Positions 36,137 through 48,688 of a stretch of DNA of 64,000 nucleotides are shown here, piece by piece. Made by a program: the position numbers and the translations under genes. Within the stretch, counting starts at the first letter, position 1. Every line of letters begins with the position of its first letter. The DNA comes from Paenibacillus apiarius (GTDB lineage Bacteria; Bacillota; Bacilli; Paenibacillales; Paenibacillaceae). The notes beneath the pieces were generated by a model. The model worked only from the letters and a program-made list of their open reading frames with translations. It searched no databases and had not been told where the DNA came from. The DNA is taken from assembly GCF_017052585.1 (NCBI RefSeq), contig NZ_JAFFHZ010000001.1, positions 2,104,501 through 2,168,500 on the forward strand, read 5' to 3'.

Positions 36137-37018
36137 ATGTTGACATCGCCAATTACGAAGTCGCGGCAGAGCGCAGCTTCCCCTTCGCGGCCAATCGCCG
36201 TCGTCACCGGTACGTCCAGCGGCTTCGGGCTCTACACGAGCGTCGCGCTGGCAAGCGCAGGATATGATGTCGTGGCGACGATGCGCAATACGGCCAAGCA
36301 AGGGAAGCTGCTTGCTGAAGCGCAGACAAGCGGCGTCTCCGAACGCCTCCATGTGCTGCCCCTTGATGTCACTAATCAAGAGAGTATTGAAGCTGCATTC
36401 GAGCATATCCGCCAGCACTTCGGCAAGGTCGATCTGCTGGTTAACAATGCGGGCTATGCCGCAGGAGGATACGTCGAGGAAGTGGACATGGACGCTTGGC
36501 GCGCCCAACTGGAGGCCAATTTCTTCGGCACGGTCGCCGTTACGCGCGCAGCGCTGCCCATAATGCGGGAACAAGGCAGCGGAACCATCGTGAATGTGAG
36601 CAGCATTAGCGGCCGATACGCTTTTCCGGGCTACGCCCCGTATGCCGCCTCCAAGTTCGCCGTCGAAGGCTTCACCGAGGCGCTGCGGCTCGAGATGCTG
36701 CCTTTCGGCGTCTATGCGGTTCTGATCGAACCTGGCGCCTACAAAACCGATATATGGGGAAAAGGGTTCTCCTCCATCCACATACGCGAGGATTCACCAT
36801 ACAGCACGCCGCTTCAAGCAGTGCTGCAGTTCTCGAAGCGCAGCTCCGAGACGGCTCCGCCCCCGCAGGAGGTGGCGCGTCACATCGTCAAGATTGCGCG
36901 CACGCCAAGACCGAAGCTGCGCTATTTCATGGGCAGGGGAGCGGCGCCTCTGCGCCTTATCCGCCTATTGCCCTGGAAGTGGTATGAGCGGCTCGTGCTG
37001 TGGGCTTTACGACGCTAG
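36137..37018 (+). CDS. Short-chain dehydrogenase/reductase
   Basis: 293 residues. Classical SDR: cofactor motif TGTSSGFGLYTSVALA, NNAGYA, Ser in VSSISGRYAF and YAASK (YxxxK), with VLIEPGAYKTD. The C-terminus carries RYFMGRGAAPLRLIRLLPWKWYERLVLWAL, a hydrophobic tail common in SDRs acting on lipid-like substrates. Last gene of the operon, 25 bases after the acyltransferase, followed by a terminator. ATG follows AAGGAGG. Confidence 0.9.
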   Translation: MLTSPITKSRQSAASPSRPIAVVTGTSSGFGLYTSVALASAGYDVVATMRNTAKQGKLLAEAQTSGVSERLHVLPLDVTNQESIEAAFEHIRQHFGKVDLLVNNAGYAAGGYVEEVDMDAWRAQLEANFFGTVAVTRAALPIMREQGSGTIVNVSSISGRYAFPGYAPYAASKFAVEGFTEALRLEMLPFGVYAVLIEPGAYKTDIWGKGFSSIHIREDSPYSTPLQAVLQFSKRSSETAPPPQEVARHIVKIARTPRPKLRYFMGRGAAPLRLIRLLPWKWYERLVLWALRR

Positions 37019-37020
37019 AC

Positions 37021-37061
37021 AAGGAGGCTGGCCCGGCACGGATACCGGGCACAGCCTCCTT
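37021..37061 (+). terminator. Terminator of the biosynthetic operon
   Basis: AAGGAGGCTG pairs with CAGCCTCCTT around an inner CCCGG/CCGGG stem, immediately after the SDR stop. Confidence 0.75.
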
Positions 37062-37086
37062 TGCGTGCGTTTGCCTATTCATGAAT

Positions 37087-37262
37087 AAGGCCGATGGGAA
37101 AAAATTCAGCCGAGCTATGTGTCGGACAACGGGGCGCTGAACGTTCATGTCAAAGGCAAGCCCGATCAGAAGGTGTGCATTTCCATTAAATATAAGACGT
37201 TCGAGGTCATTAGTTCCGTGCGTCCGAAGCAACGAAGAAGCCCCCTCCAGCAGGAGGGGGCT
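37087..37262 (+). pseudogene. Short gene remnant
   Basis: One plus-strand frame without its own start reads IQPSYVSDNGALNVHVKG, then PDQKVCISIKYKTFEVISSV, which looks like the end of a real beta-rich protein. There is no upstream part and no ribosome site. I do not recognise the parent. It may be a decayed gene trapped between two terminators. Confidence 0.35.
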
Positions 37263-37264
37263 TG
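37230..37264 (-). terminator. Terminator of the HugZ-like gene
   Basis: AAGCCCCCTCC, loop, GGAGGGGGCTT: an 11-bp GC-rich stem. On the minus strand it follows the 37292-37789 gene and is followed by CTTCGTTGCTTCGG. Confidence 0.7.
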
Positions 37265-37291
37265 AGCCTGTTGAGAAATCGTAAGCCGCCG

Positions 37292-37789
37292 CTACTTGTT
37301 CTTATCCACTGCCGCCTGCGTGAACAGATTGCCGTCCAGATCGACGTCGAACGCCTTGCCGAATCCGGCGACATAGCGCCCTTGTCCCGGCGCCAGCTCG
37401 AATAGAGAAAAGTCGAGACCGCGCAGGACATTCATCAGCTTTACGCTGTGACGTTCCTCGAACAGTTCAAAGATGGAATCAGATCCCTCGTTGCCGATAT
37501 GCCTTGGCACGCATCTCCAGCGGACGCGCTCCAAGCCGAACAAGTTCGGCGATTCCGATTCATCCGCAAGCAGCATGACGTGAAGGCAAGCGCTGCGCTC
37601 AATGAGGCGGTAATGATCGGCGATTCGGCTAATGTATATGTATAGCTTGCCGTCCTTTTTCACGAAAGGGGCGTAACTGACAAAAGGCTCCCCTTGTTCA
37701 TCTGTCGAGCTTATAATGAGCGTCTTCCGGTTATCTATGAAATCGAGATAATGCTGCTTATACTTTTCGAGATCGATCGTAAACTCCAT
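37292..37789 (-). CDS. HugZ-like haem-utilisation/pyridoxamine 5'-phosphate oxidase-fold protein
   Basis: 165 residues; ATG behind GGGGGAG. The split-barrel FMN-binding fold is suggested by RKTLIISSTDEQGEPFVSYAPFVKKDGKLYIYISRIADHYRLIERSACLHVMLLADESES, which matches haem-degrading HugZ-family proteins (SYAPF, ARLS..A.H). The end is DFSLFELAPGQGRYVAGFGKAFDVD, where HugZ proteins have a G.A.GFG. motif. It should help to release iron from haem. A near-consensus Fur box lies about 33 bases upstream, which agrees with iron control. Confidence 0.85.
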   Translation of the reverse strand: MEFTIDLEKYKQHYLDFIDNRKTLIISSTDEQGEPFVSYAPFVKKDGKLYIYISRIADHYRLIERSACLHVMLLADESESPNLFGLERVRWRCVPRHIGNEGSDSIFELFEERHSVKLMNVLRGLDFSLFELAPGQGRYVAGFGKAFDVDLDGNLFTQAAVDKNK

Positions 37790-37821
37790 ACAAGCTCCCC
37801 CTCATTCACGCTTCTTTAAAT

Positions 37822-37840
37822 GATTATGATAATCATTATC
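37822..37840. promoter_or_regulatory. Fur box
   Basis: GATTATGATAATCATTATC differs at one base from the 19-bp Fur consensus GATAATGATAATCATTATC. It lies upstream of the HugZ-like gene (start 37789). The 317-base gap 37790-38106 holds nothing else that I can support. Confidence 0.88.
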
Positions 37841-38106
37841 AATTATACATCATTTATAAAGCTACCACGTTTATCCCCGCATTTCAAGCTGCAATGAACG
37901 CGCAAATTTGCCTCTGCAGCCAGAAGCGGTATCATCCTGTGGCCTGAAGAAGGTAAAAACATAATAGGGCCGCAAAAAGAAGGCCTTTCTTATAACAGCA
38001 GCATCCGCTTCAGCAAAGATAAATGCAGGAGCGGCATATAGGAAAGGCTCATCGGTATCTTATTACCGGTTTCAGCCCGGAAGGCTTGGACTATTCGGAT
38101 GGCGCA

Positions 38107-38706
38107 CTACGATATCATCTGTGCTGTCTGGTATGGATGGCATACGGCCTCGGCCCGATGAGTCACTTTATTGCGCAGGTCGCCTTTAAAGACCAACTGC
38201 AGCGACTTCGACTTTCGGAAATCATCTGGCGTAACGAGCGCCGCTGATTTGTCGATCAGCTTCATTCCGCTGTCTTGGAACAGCGCAGCGACGAATTGGG
38301 AGCAAAAATAGGCATTCTCCCGCTCGATATGCAAGTTGAATGGAATGCCGAACAAGCCCAGAAAATTATATTTATACTGTTCTTTGCTCTCTTCCATGTG
38401 CTGCACGCGCTTGCGTATTTGATCGTAAATGCCGCTCGTAACGCTGCAACGATACAGGGCGCACAATGTGGGCCGCCCATCGGTGCGGATGAGGCTGCCA
38501 TGCACCTGCTCCTTCACAAATCCGCCGACGAACGGATTGGCCGCATCCCTGCGCCCAAAGCTGTATATTTCCCTCAAATCTGCATCGAACGCAATCGATA
38601 CATGATTAAGCGGCGCCCGTGTGTACATCTTTATCATTTTGGACAACAATGTCCCGGTATCTGTAAGAAGAATATAAATGTTCCTCTCGCTCACTATACT
38701 CACCAA
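38107..38706 (-). CDS. YiiX/YebB-like permuted NlpC/P60 cysteine hydrolase
   Basis: Up to 199 residues. IYILLTDTGTLLSKMIKMYTRAPLNHVSIAFD supplies the His of the permuted papain-like fold and NAYFCSQFVAALFQDSG supplies the Cys. Order His then Cys is that of the permuted (LRAT-like) NlpC/P60 branch. The fold hydrolyses amide or ester bonds; the substrate is unknown. No signal peptide is visible, so it may act in the cytoplasm. The start is uncertain (TTG 38706 or GTG at 38703/38694). Confidence 0.8.
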   Translation of the reverse strand: MVSIVSERNIYILLTDTGTLLSKMIKMYTRAPLNHVSIAFDADLREIYSFGRRDAANPFVGGFVKEQVHGSLIRTDGRPTLCALYRCSVTSGIYDQIRKRVQHMEESKEQYKYNFLGLFGIPFNLHIERENAYFCSQFVAALFQDSGMKLIDKSAALVTPDDFRKSKSLQLVFKGDLRNKVTHRAEAVCHPYQTAQMIS

Positions 38707-38815
38707 CCCATATTTTGCTTTGTGTCTTCATTGTACGGGGTTCATGAGCTTTCCAACACAATCCCGCGGCGGGATTCATCCTAGACTAGCGACGGGGTTA
38801 AAGGATCGGAAGCTA

Positions 38816-39862
<1,047 letters not shown>

Positions 39863-39923
39863 TCAACTCCATATATATGTACTCTTAAGATTTACTTTGC
39901 CATCCCCTTGATTGTACTTTGTT

Positions 39924-39954
39924 TTTTAGTAAAAATAAATACGATTTAGTAAAT
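39924..39954. promoter_or_regulatory. Probable operator pair of the LacI-family regulator
   Basis: TTTTAGTAAAA (39924-39934) and ATTTAGTAAAT (39944-39954), 20 bases apart centre to centre, upstream of the regulator gene. The first is identical to a site upstream of lacZ (43279-43289). Confidence 0.65.
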
Positions 39955-39966
39955 GGACCCCTGAAT

Positions 39967-39994
39967 AACAAAGCCCGCTGCCCTGTCGGATAGC
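39967..39994 (-). terminator. Probable terminator of lacZ
   Basis: CCCGCT and AGCGGG form a stem; on the minus strand it is followed by CTTTGTTATT. It lies 12 bases after the lacZ stop. Confidence 0.6.
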
Positions 39995-40005
39995 GGGAAT
40001 GGAGC

Positions 40006-43248
<3,243 letters not shown>

Positions 43249-43278
43249 TTACCATTTGTTTTACTTGTTATCAATATA

Positions 43279-43289
43279 TTTTAGTAAAA
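43279..43289. promoter_or_regulatory. Probable operator upstream of lacZ
   Basis: TTTTAGTAAAA, identical to 39924-39934, followed by TATTTACTT (reverse half-site). Expected target of the LacI-family regulator. Confidence 0.65.
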
Positions 43290-43349
43290 TATTTACTTGA
43301 AGAATGCAGCGGTTTTATTTACCCATTTGTGTAGTAGTAAAAAAAATAA

Positions 43350-43373
43350 ACCAGCCTGTTTTTACAGGCTGGT
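43350..43373 (-). terminator. Terminator of the CmpB-like permease gene
   Basis: ACCAGCCTGT pairs with ACAGGCTGGT; on the minus strand the stem is followed by TTTATTTTTTTT. Confidence 0.9.
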
Positions 43374-43392
43374 TCAAAATTTCCTTTTCATT

Positions 43393-43965
43393 TCATTTTG
43401 ACATCATCCATTTGCCGCGTCTCCGGCGGCTCCAGACCGTCCATGCGACATCGGTCAGGAAATAGAGCATAAACATAGGACACAGCAGGTTCCATATGAG
43501 TGACAACTGGCCATATAGCGCCGTCACCCAAGGGTGAACCCCGTACACGACGGCGAAAGACAAGAGGAGCCAATAAAGCGAAAACTGTAAACATATATGT
43601 CCATGCAGCTGAAGCGGATGCTCCGAATAGTCCCACAATTGACGGTAAAATACTTTTTGCAGCATCAATCCGCTTATATATTCGACGGCCGATGGGATAA
43701 TGAAGCATAAAATAAGCATCGTGCTCCAATGCGTTCCCCGTTCCGCATAGAGCAGCAAGAGAACCGGCGCAATGCCGTACATCGGCTTGAACGGTCCCCA
43801 CAGGAAGCCTTCTTTCCAGAAGGTTCCCGTGGTGAACCAACTATATACTTGTTCCAGTAACCATCCGCCGAAAGAGTAGAGCATAAAGTAAAAGAGGAAC
43901 GCGAGCGCATCGTCCGACCCGGAGAAAGCTGCCTGAAATGGATGAGATGGAGTGAGCAGGTTCAT
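43393..43965 (-). CDS. Putative ABC-transporter type membrane protein (CmpB/PF06541-like)
   Basis: 190 residues from ATG 43965 (MNLLTPSHPF). Five or more hydrophobic segments. Diagnostic sequences are FYFMLYSFGGWLLEQVYSWFTTGTFWKEGFLWGPFKPMYGIAPVLLLL and the later PSAVEYISGLMLQKVFYRQLWDYSEHPLQLHGHICL, which match the 'putative ABC transporter permease' family. No partner ATPase gene is nearby, and the family's transport role is unproven. Confidence 0.8.
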   Translation of the reverse strand: MNLLTPSHPFQAAFSGSDDALAFLFYFMLYSFGGWLLEQVYSWFTTGTFWKEGFLWGPFKPMYGIAPVLLLLYAERGTHWSTMLILCFIIPSAVEYISGLMLQKVFYRQLWDYSEHPLQLHGHICLQFSLYWLLLSFAVVYGVHPWVTALYGQLSLIWNLLCPMFMLYFLTDVAWTVWSRRRRGKWMMSK

Positions 43966-44130
43966 ATGGATGACCAACCTTTACGTGAGATATATGTCTC
44001 CCTTATTATGGTTCGCCATCCTTGCTTTATTCCCATTGCTTGTCGAATGATGGGCTTCGCGCGCCATTCCCGGCGTGGACCTCGTGCTTATTCCATTATT
44101 CCATCCGGGAATGGGCGCAAAGCCCGCGTA

Positions 44131-46395
44131 TTAAGCTTCTCCGTTAAGCTTGCTGATCCAATCCGCAATCGCCTGCTCCGATTGGATATTACCCATCATT
44201 TTTGCGATTTTGCCAATCGGCATATCCATCATGAACGTAATCAGGAACTCATCCTTGTACAATCCTGCCGGCGCTCCGCCTCCCGTGGACGGATCGGCCA
44301 GCATCTGCAGCGCTTCGGCAGCGGTATAACGCTTCAGCACATCCTTGAACAAGGACATGGCGTGGAAGCGCGCCTGCACTTTCTGCGTCGATTCCATCAT
44401 GACCGACGCGCGCAGCGGCAAATCGGCGCTCGACGTGCCCGCCAAGATGACGAATTCGCCTGACTCCACGCACCAAGTGCTGCGCTCGCTGTCATAATAG
44501 GCGAAGTCACGATCCTGCAGGACGAGCGTCACTTCCTTCTCCTCACCCGGCTGCAGGCTTACTTTGGCAAATGCCTTCAGCTCTTTGATCGGACGCGCCA
44601 TCCGGGACTCGGCGTCTTGAACATACAGCTGCACCACTTCGCTGCCCGGACGCGCCCCTGTGTTGCGCACGCAGACCTTGACCTCCAGCGTATCTCGGTC
44701 TGTCATGTGATGGCGGTTGACATTCATGCCCGTCAGCTCAAACGTCGTATAGGATAAGCCATACCCGAACGGGAATAACGGTTCAATGCGCTTCTTGTCA
44801 TAATAGCGGTAACCGACGTACAGCCCTTCGCCATAGCGCACTTTCCCCTCTTCTCCGGGGAAGTTCAAGAAGTCTGGCGCGTCCTCCAGACGCATAGGGA
44901 ACGTCTCCGATAACTTACCGGAAGGATTGACGGCGCCCAGCAGCACATCCGCGGCGGCAGCGCCGGATGCTTGCCCGCCGAGCCAGCCTTCCAAGACGGC
45001 CTTCGGTCCCTGAATCCACGGCATCGCAACCGCGGAACCGTTCGACAGGACGACGACGGTATTCGGCTGCACACGGCACACTTCTTCAATGAGCCGGTTG
45101 TGGGATGCGGGCATATCGATATTGCGCCGATCAAAGCCTTCTGACTCGAAAGATGGCGGGAGTCCAGCAAATATGACGGCGACATCCGCCTCTGCCGCCT
45201 GTTGCGCCGCTTCATTCAGCAGCTCTTCATCCACGCGATCTTCCCCTGGGTAACCATCTGCATAAGAGACAGTCACTTGATCTCCCAGCGACTTCTTCAA
45301 TTGTTCGATGGCCGTGTCCACTCGGGTCGGTTCAATCTGCGAGCTGCCCGAACCTTGATATCGGGGCTGCTTGGCGAATTGACCGATTACCGACACCGAA
45401 CGCAGCTTATCCGGCTGCAGCGGAAGCAGGCCGCCCTCATTTTTCAACAGCACGAAGCACTCTGCCGCCACCTGCCGTGCCACAGCATGATGAGCTTCGG
45501 CATCGAAAGACGCGCCCGGCTTGCGATTGCGCATCGTGGCAAGCACGATGCGCAGGATGCGCTCAACCGATTGATTGAGCACTGTTTCCGGGAACTCCCC
45601 ATTCCGCACCATGTCCGCCAAGCGCTGCACCGTCTCTTCGTCACGGCCCGGCATTTGCAGGTCCATACCGGCGCGAAGAGAAGCCGCTTTGTCGTTCACT
45701 GCTCCCCAGTCGGAGACGACAAAACCTGTAAATCCCCATTCTTCCCGCAAAACTTGTTCCAATAGCTCACGATGCTCTGTTGCATAGATTCCGTTCACTT
45801 TATTGTAGGCTGCCATGACAGTCATCGGCTGGGATTGCTTGATGACGCGCTCAAAGGCGGTCAAGTAGATTTCACGCAGCGTGCGCTCATCGACTTCCGA
45901 GCTTATCGTCATTCGCTCATGCTCCTGATTGTTGCAGGCAAAGTGCTTGAGCGACGTGCCTATGCCGCGGCTCTGAACGCCGCGCACGAACGCAGCTCCC
46001 ATCTCTCCCGCCAGCACCGGGTCCTCGGAATAATACTCGAAGTTGCGTCCGCCCCGTGGCGAGCGCTTAATATTGACGCCTGGACCGAGCAGCACTTGCA
46101 CGTCCAAGGCCAAGCATTCGTCTCCAATGGCCTGCCCGACGCTCTCCAGCAGCTCCACGTCCCACGATGAAGCGAGCGCTGAAGCGGTAGGAAAACAAGT
46201 TGCCGGCAGCGAATCGAAGCCGACATCCGTACCGGCTTTCGGCTTGCGTATGCCATGCGGTCCGTCATTTAGCGAAATCGACGGAATGCCTAACCGTTCT
46301 ATCGAACGTGTATGCCAGAAGTCCCCGCCAACGGTAAGAGCCGCTTTCTCCTCTAACGTTAACTGTTCCATCCATTCCTTTAATTGCTGTTCCAT
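44131..46395 (-). CDS. Beta-glucosidase, glycoside hydrolase family 3
   Basis: 754 residues, no signal peptide, so cytoplasmic. N-terminal barrel with LGPGVNIKRSPRGGRNFEYYSEDP and SLKHFACNNQEHERM; catalytic nucleophile Asp in GFVVSDWGAV. The second domain is at about 330-560 (GSGSSQIEPTR, IFAGLPPSFESEGFDRRNIDMP). A C-terminal fibronectin III-like domain carries KVCVRNTGARPGSEVVQLYVQD. It should hydrolyse terminal beta-glucosides or related glycosides. An 80-residue tail after the FnIII domain is typical of this subfamily. A cre site lies 36 bases upstream, so glucose should repress it through CcpA. Confidence 0.93.
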   Translation of the reverse strand: MEQQLKEWMEQLTLEEKAALTVGGDFWHTRSIERLGIPSISLNDGPHGIRKPKAGTDVGFDSLPATCFPTASALASSWDVELLESVGQAIGDECLALDVQVLLGPGVNIKRSPRGGRNFEYYSEDPVLAGEMGAAFVRGVQSRGIGTSLKHFACNNQEHERMTISSEVDERTLREIYLTAFERVIKQSQPMTVMAAYNKVNGIYATEHRELLEQVLREEWGFTGFVVSDWGAVNDKAASLRAGMDLQMPGRDEETVQRLADMVRNGEFPETVLNQSVERILRIVLATMRNRKPGASFDAEAHHAVARQVAAECFVLLKNEGGLLPLQPDKLRSVSVIGQFAKQPRYQGSGSSQIEPTRVDTAIEQLKKSLGDQVTVSYADGYPGEDRVDEELLNEAAQQAAEADVAVIFAGLPPSFESEGFDRRNIDMPASHNRLIEEVCRVQPNTVVVLSNGSAVAMPWIQGPKAVLEGWLGGQASGAAAADVLLGAVNPSGKLSETFPMRLEDAPDFLNFPGEEGKVRYGEGLYVGYRYYDKKRIEPLFPFGYGLSYTTFELTGMNVNRHHMTDRDTLEVKVCVRNTGARPGSEVVQLYVQDAESRMARPIKELKAFAKVSLQPGEEKEVTLVLQDRDFAYYDSERSTWCVESGEFVILAGTSSADLPLRASVMMESTQKVQARFHAMSLFKDVLKRYTAAEALQMLADPSTGGGAPAGLYKDEFLITFMMDMPIGKIAKMMGNIQSEQAIADWISKLNGEA

Positions 46396-46431
46396 TCTGT
46401 CCAGTCTCCTTCCATTTATCTGTATGTTTAT

Positions 46432-46446
46432 TGTAAGCGGTTTACA
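46432..46446. promoter_or_regulatory. cre site (CcpA binding)
   Basis: TGTAAGCGGTTTACA fits the catabolite-responsive consensus TGWNANCGNTNWCA and is nearly palindromic. It lies upstream of the GH3 gene. The rest of the 302-base gap 46396-46697 holds only the WrbA terminator. Confidence 0.85.
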
Positions 46447-46616
46447 TCTAATGTTCCTCCCGTTTTTTATCCCTTTTTGGGTCTTAATTTAAGCCTTATT
46501 GGAGACAGGTGATAGAGACGCCTGCGCTCGGCTTCAATTAAGGACACAATTTGCCCTTTCGGGCTCTCATGCCCGTATATTCCGAGGCAGGTTAACCGCA
46601 CCAAACGAAAAAAAAG

Positions 46617-46636
46617 ACCGGGGACTATCCCCGGCC
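46617..46636 (-). terminator. Terminator of the pirin-WrbA operon
   Basis: ACCGGGGA pairs with TCCCCGGC/T; on the minus strand TCTTTTTTTTCG follows. About 60 bases beyond the wrbA stop. Confidence 0.85.
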
Positions 46637-46697
46637 TTGCCATGCCTGCTTGTTGAGTTGAACTCGAAGCCTTCCCAATGGGGCATGTTGTCAGAAG

Positions 46698-47312
46698 TTA
46701 GCCTTGCAGGCCTTTCTTCACCCATTCGGCAACCGTGACGGTTCGTTTGGCTTGATGCATAACCGCTTCGCGCACATTCTCGACCATATTGCCGTCTTGG
46801 TCCACCGTAACACTAGTTCCGTATGGATTGCCTCCCGCGGCGAAGATGCTAGGGTCCGTATACCCCGGCGTAGCCACAATTGCGCCCCAATGATGCATCG
46901 TAGTATAGAGGGACAAAATGGTCTGCTCTTGGCCGCCATGCGGATTCTGAGCGGAAGTCATCGCGCTGACGACCTTGTTGGCGAGCTTGCCTTGGAACCA
47001 CAGGCCGCCTGTCGTATCGAGGAATTGCTTCATCTGAGCCGGCATATTGCCGAACCGGGTCGGGATGCTGAATATAATCGCATCAGCCCACGTCAAATCA
47101 TCATGCGTTACGACCGGCACGTCCTGCGTTGCTTCCACATGGGCTTTCCAAGCCGGATTGCCAGCGATGGCGGCTTCGGGAGCCAGCTCCTGCACCTTCA
47201 CGATCTTCACTTCCGCTCCCGCTGCCTTCGCGCCTTCTGCAGCCATTTGCGCCAATTGATAGTTCGTGCCGGTAGAACTGTAATAAATAATCGCTAATTT
47301 AACATTGGACAT
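46698..47312 (-). CDS. wrbA: NAD(P)H:quinone oxidoreductase, WrbA family
   Basis: 204 residues from ATG 47312, 9 bases after AAGGAG. Flavodoxin-like FMN site LAIIYYSSTGTNYQLAQMAAEGA, then WADAIIFSIPTRFGNMPAQMKQFLD and SAQNPHGGQEQTILSLYTTMHHWGAIVATPGY, the WrbA signature. It reduces quinones by two electrons and avoids semiquinone formation. It follows a pirin gene in one operon, and MhqR-type boxes lie upstream of the pair. Confidence 0.93.
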   Translation of the reverse strand: MSNVKLAIIYYSSTGTNYQLAQMAAEGAKAAGAEVKIVKVQELAPEAAIAGNPAWKAHVEATQDVPVVTHDDLTWADAIIFSIPTRFGNMPAQMKQFLDTTGGLWFQGKLANKVVSAMTSAQNPHGGQEQTILSLYTTMHHWGAIVATPGYTDPSIFAAGGNPYGTSVTVDQDGNMVENVREAVMHQAKRTVTVAEWVKKGLQG

Positions 47313-47342
47313 GTGAGACACGCTCCTTTAATGGTTGTTGAT

Positions 47343-48116
47343 TTATGGTTTTTTCGGATATAACGGATAATCCACTTCTGTTGGCACTTCAATGAGAACG
47401 AACCGCAATCCGTTGGTGCCTCGGGCTGCAAAACGGGCCTGGCCGTCTTCTTCCGAGCGAAGCACGAGGAAATCCTTCCCCGCGAACGACTGCGCTTCGG
47501 CATCATCCGCTGAGCATTCCCCGCCGCCTCTCACGGCTAGAACTGCCAGTGTTCGGTTGGGATGCAGAGCGTGCACATATGACGCGCCCGGCGACACCGA
47601 TACGTCCCACATCCCGGCATCAGCCACGATATGAATGGGAGATGGCCCGCCGATGACGGTCTTCACCGTGACTCCCTCTTGCTCTCGCTCAGGAAATTCA
47701 TGAGCTTCATAGGCGGCGTACTGCGGATCTCTGCGCAGAGCGTCCCGAATATTCGGCTCAAACCAGATCTGGAACAGCTCAGCGTCTGGGCCGACGAGCC
47801 GTTCTTGATGATATACGCCGGAACCGGCCTGAATGAGCTGGGCGCCGCCAGGGCCTACTATACTCTCCGTCCCGAGCGAATCTCCGTGATAAGCTTGCCC
47901 GTGAATGACATAAGTGAGAATTTCAAACGCCTGGTGGGGATGCGAGCCGATAAAGCCTTCCGCTTCCGCATGCGCCCATGCCCAGTAGAAGAGCGGCCCC
48001 AGCCGATGTATAGCCGAGCCTTCTCCGGAAAATCCTATTGGCTTCTGCTCGGTAATCGCGCCTCCATCGAACTCTCCAGAGCCTTGTTCGGCTGGAGGCA
48101 GAATGCGAAGTTTCAT
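47343..48116 (-). CDS. Pirin family protein
   Basis: 257 residues. Bicupin with GSHPHQAFEILTYVIHGQAYHGDSLG (the HPH and E of the metal site) and VYHQERLVGPDAELFQIWFEP. Some pirins have quercetin 2,3-dioxygenase or redox-sensor activity. Its pairing with WrbA suggests that it opens or senses quinone-like or aromatic compounds. ATG follows AAAGGGG. Confidence 0.9.
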   Translation of the reverse strand: MKLRILPPAEQGSGEFDGGAITEQKPIGFSGEGSAIHRLGPLFYWAWAHAEAEGFIGSHPHQAFEILTYVIHGQAYHGDSLGTESIVGPGGAQLIQAGSGVYHQERLVGPDAELFQIWFEPNIRDALRRDPQYAAYEAHEFPEREQEGVTVKTVIGGPSPIHIVADAGMWDVSVSPGASYVHALHPNRTLAVLAVRGGGECSADDAEAQSFAGKDFLVLRSEEDGQARFAARGTNGLRFVLIEVPTEVDYPLYPKKP

Positions 48117-48167
48117 CTTGGAACACCCCTTTCATCATTGTTGCCCATTGTCTGGAAGTTATGAACT

Positions 48168-48245
48168 ATCACGAATTCAATAATTACGAATTCGAGATAT
48201 CAGTCAAAAAAATGACGAGTTCAACTTTTATCTTGAACTCGAGAT
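48168..48245. promoter_or_regulatory. MhqR-type operator boxes before the pirin-WrbA operon
   Basis: ATCTTGAACTCGAGAT (48230-48245) and ATTACGAATTCGAGAT (48183-48198) each differ by about two bases from the MhqR box ATCTCGAATTCGAGAT. A weaker third copy starts at 48168. A minus-strand TTGACT (-35) lies between the two best boxes, so binding should block the promoter. Confidence 0.75.
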
Positions 48246-48328
48246 AATTATAGATCGCCATTCCATCAAAGTCAAACCAAATCGATCACATACATATCGG
48301 ACCCGATCTAACGGCGGTTACTAACAAT

Positions 48329-48688
48329 CTATATTAAATTGCTTATCGTTTCGACAAGATGCTGTTCTTGAAATGGCTTGATAACGAAGCCCTTCGCTCC
48401 AGCGCAGAAAGACTCCCGTATAAAATGGGACTGTCCCATCGCCGACACCATGACAACGTTAGCCTGACCGTCCTGCTGGCGGATCTGACGCAGCGCAGCC
48501 AGCCCATCCATGACCGGCATCGTAATATCCAGCATCACAATATCGGGCTTGAGCCGGCCGTACTGCAGGACCGCCTCGCTGCCATCGGCTGCCTCGCCAA
48601 TCACTTCATAACCATTGCGCTCCAGTATATTTCCCAACACATGCCGCATAAACATTGAGTCATCAACAACGAGCACCTTTTTCACCAT
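48329..48688 (-). CDS. CheY-like response regulator
   Basis: 119 residues from ATG 48688 (MVKKVLVVDDS), overlapping the HD-GYP gene by 26 bases; GTG 48685 is an alternative. A single receiver domain: acidic pair DD at 8-9, phospho-acceptor Asp in PDIVMLDITMP, VVMVSAMGQ and Lys in GFVIKPF. No output domain, so it acts by protein contact. VSAMGQ followed by KPF is typical of CheY in Bacillota chemotaxis. Coupling to an HD-GYP gene suggests a link to c-di-GMP turnover. Confidence 0.92.
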   Translation of the reverse strand: MVKKVLVVDDSMFMRHVLGNILERNGYEVIGEAADGSEAVLQYGRLKPDIVMLDITMPVMDGLAALRQIRQQDGQANVVMVSAMGQSHFIRESFCAGAKGFVIKPFQEQHLVETISNLI

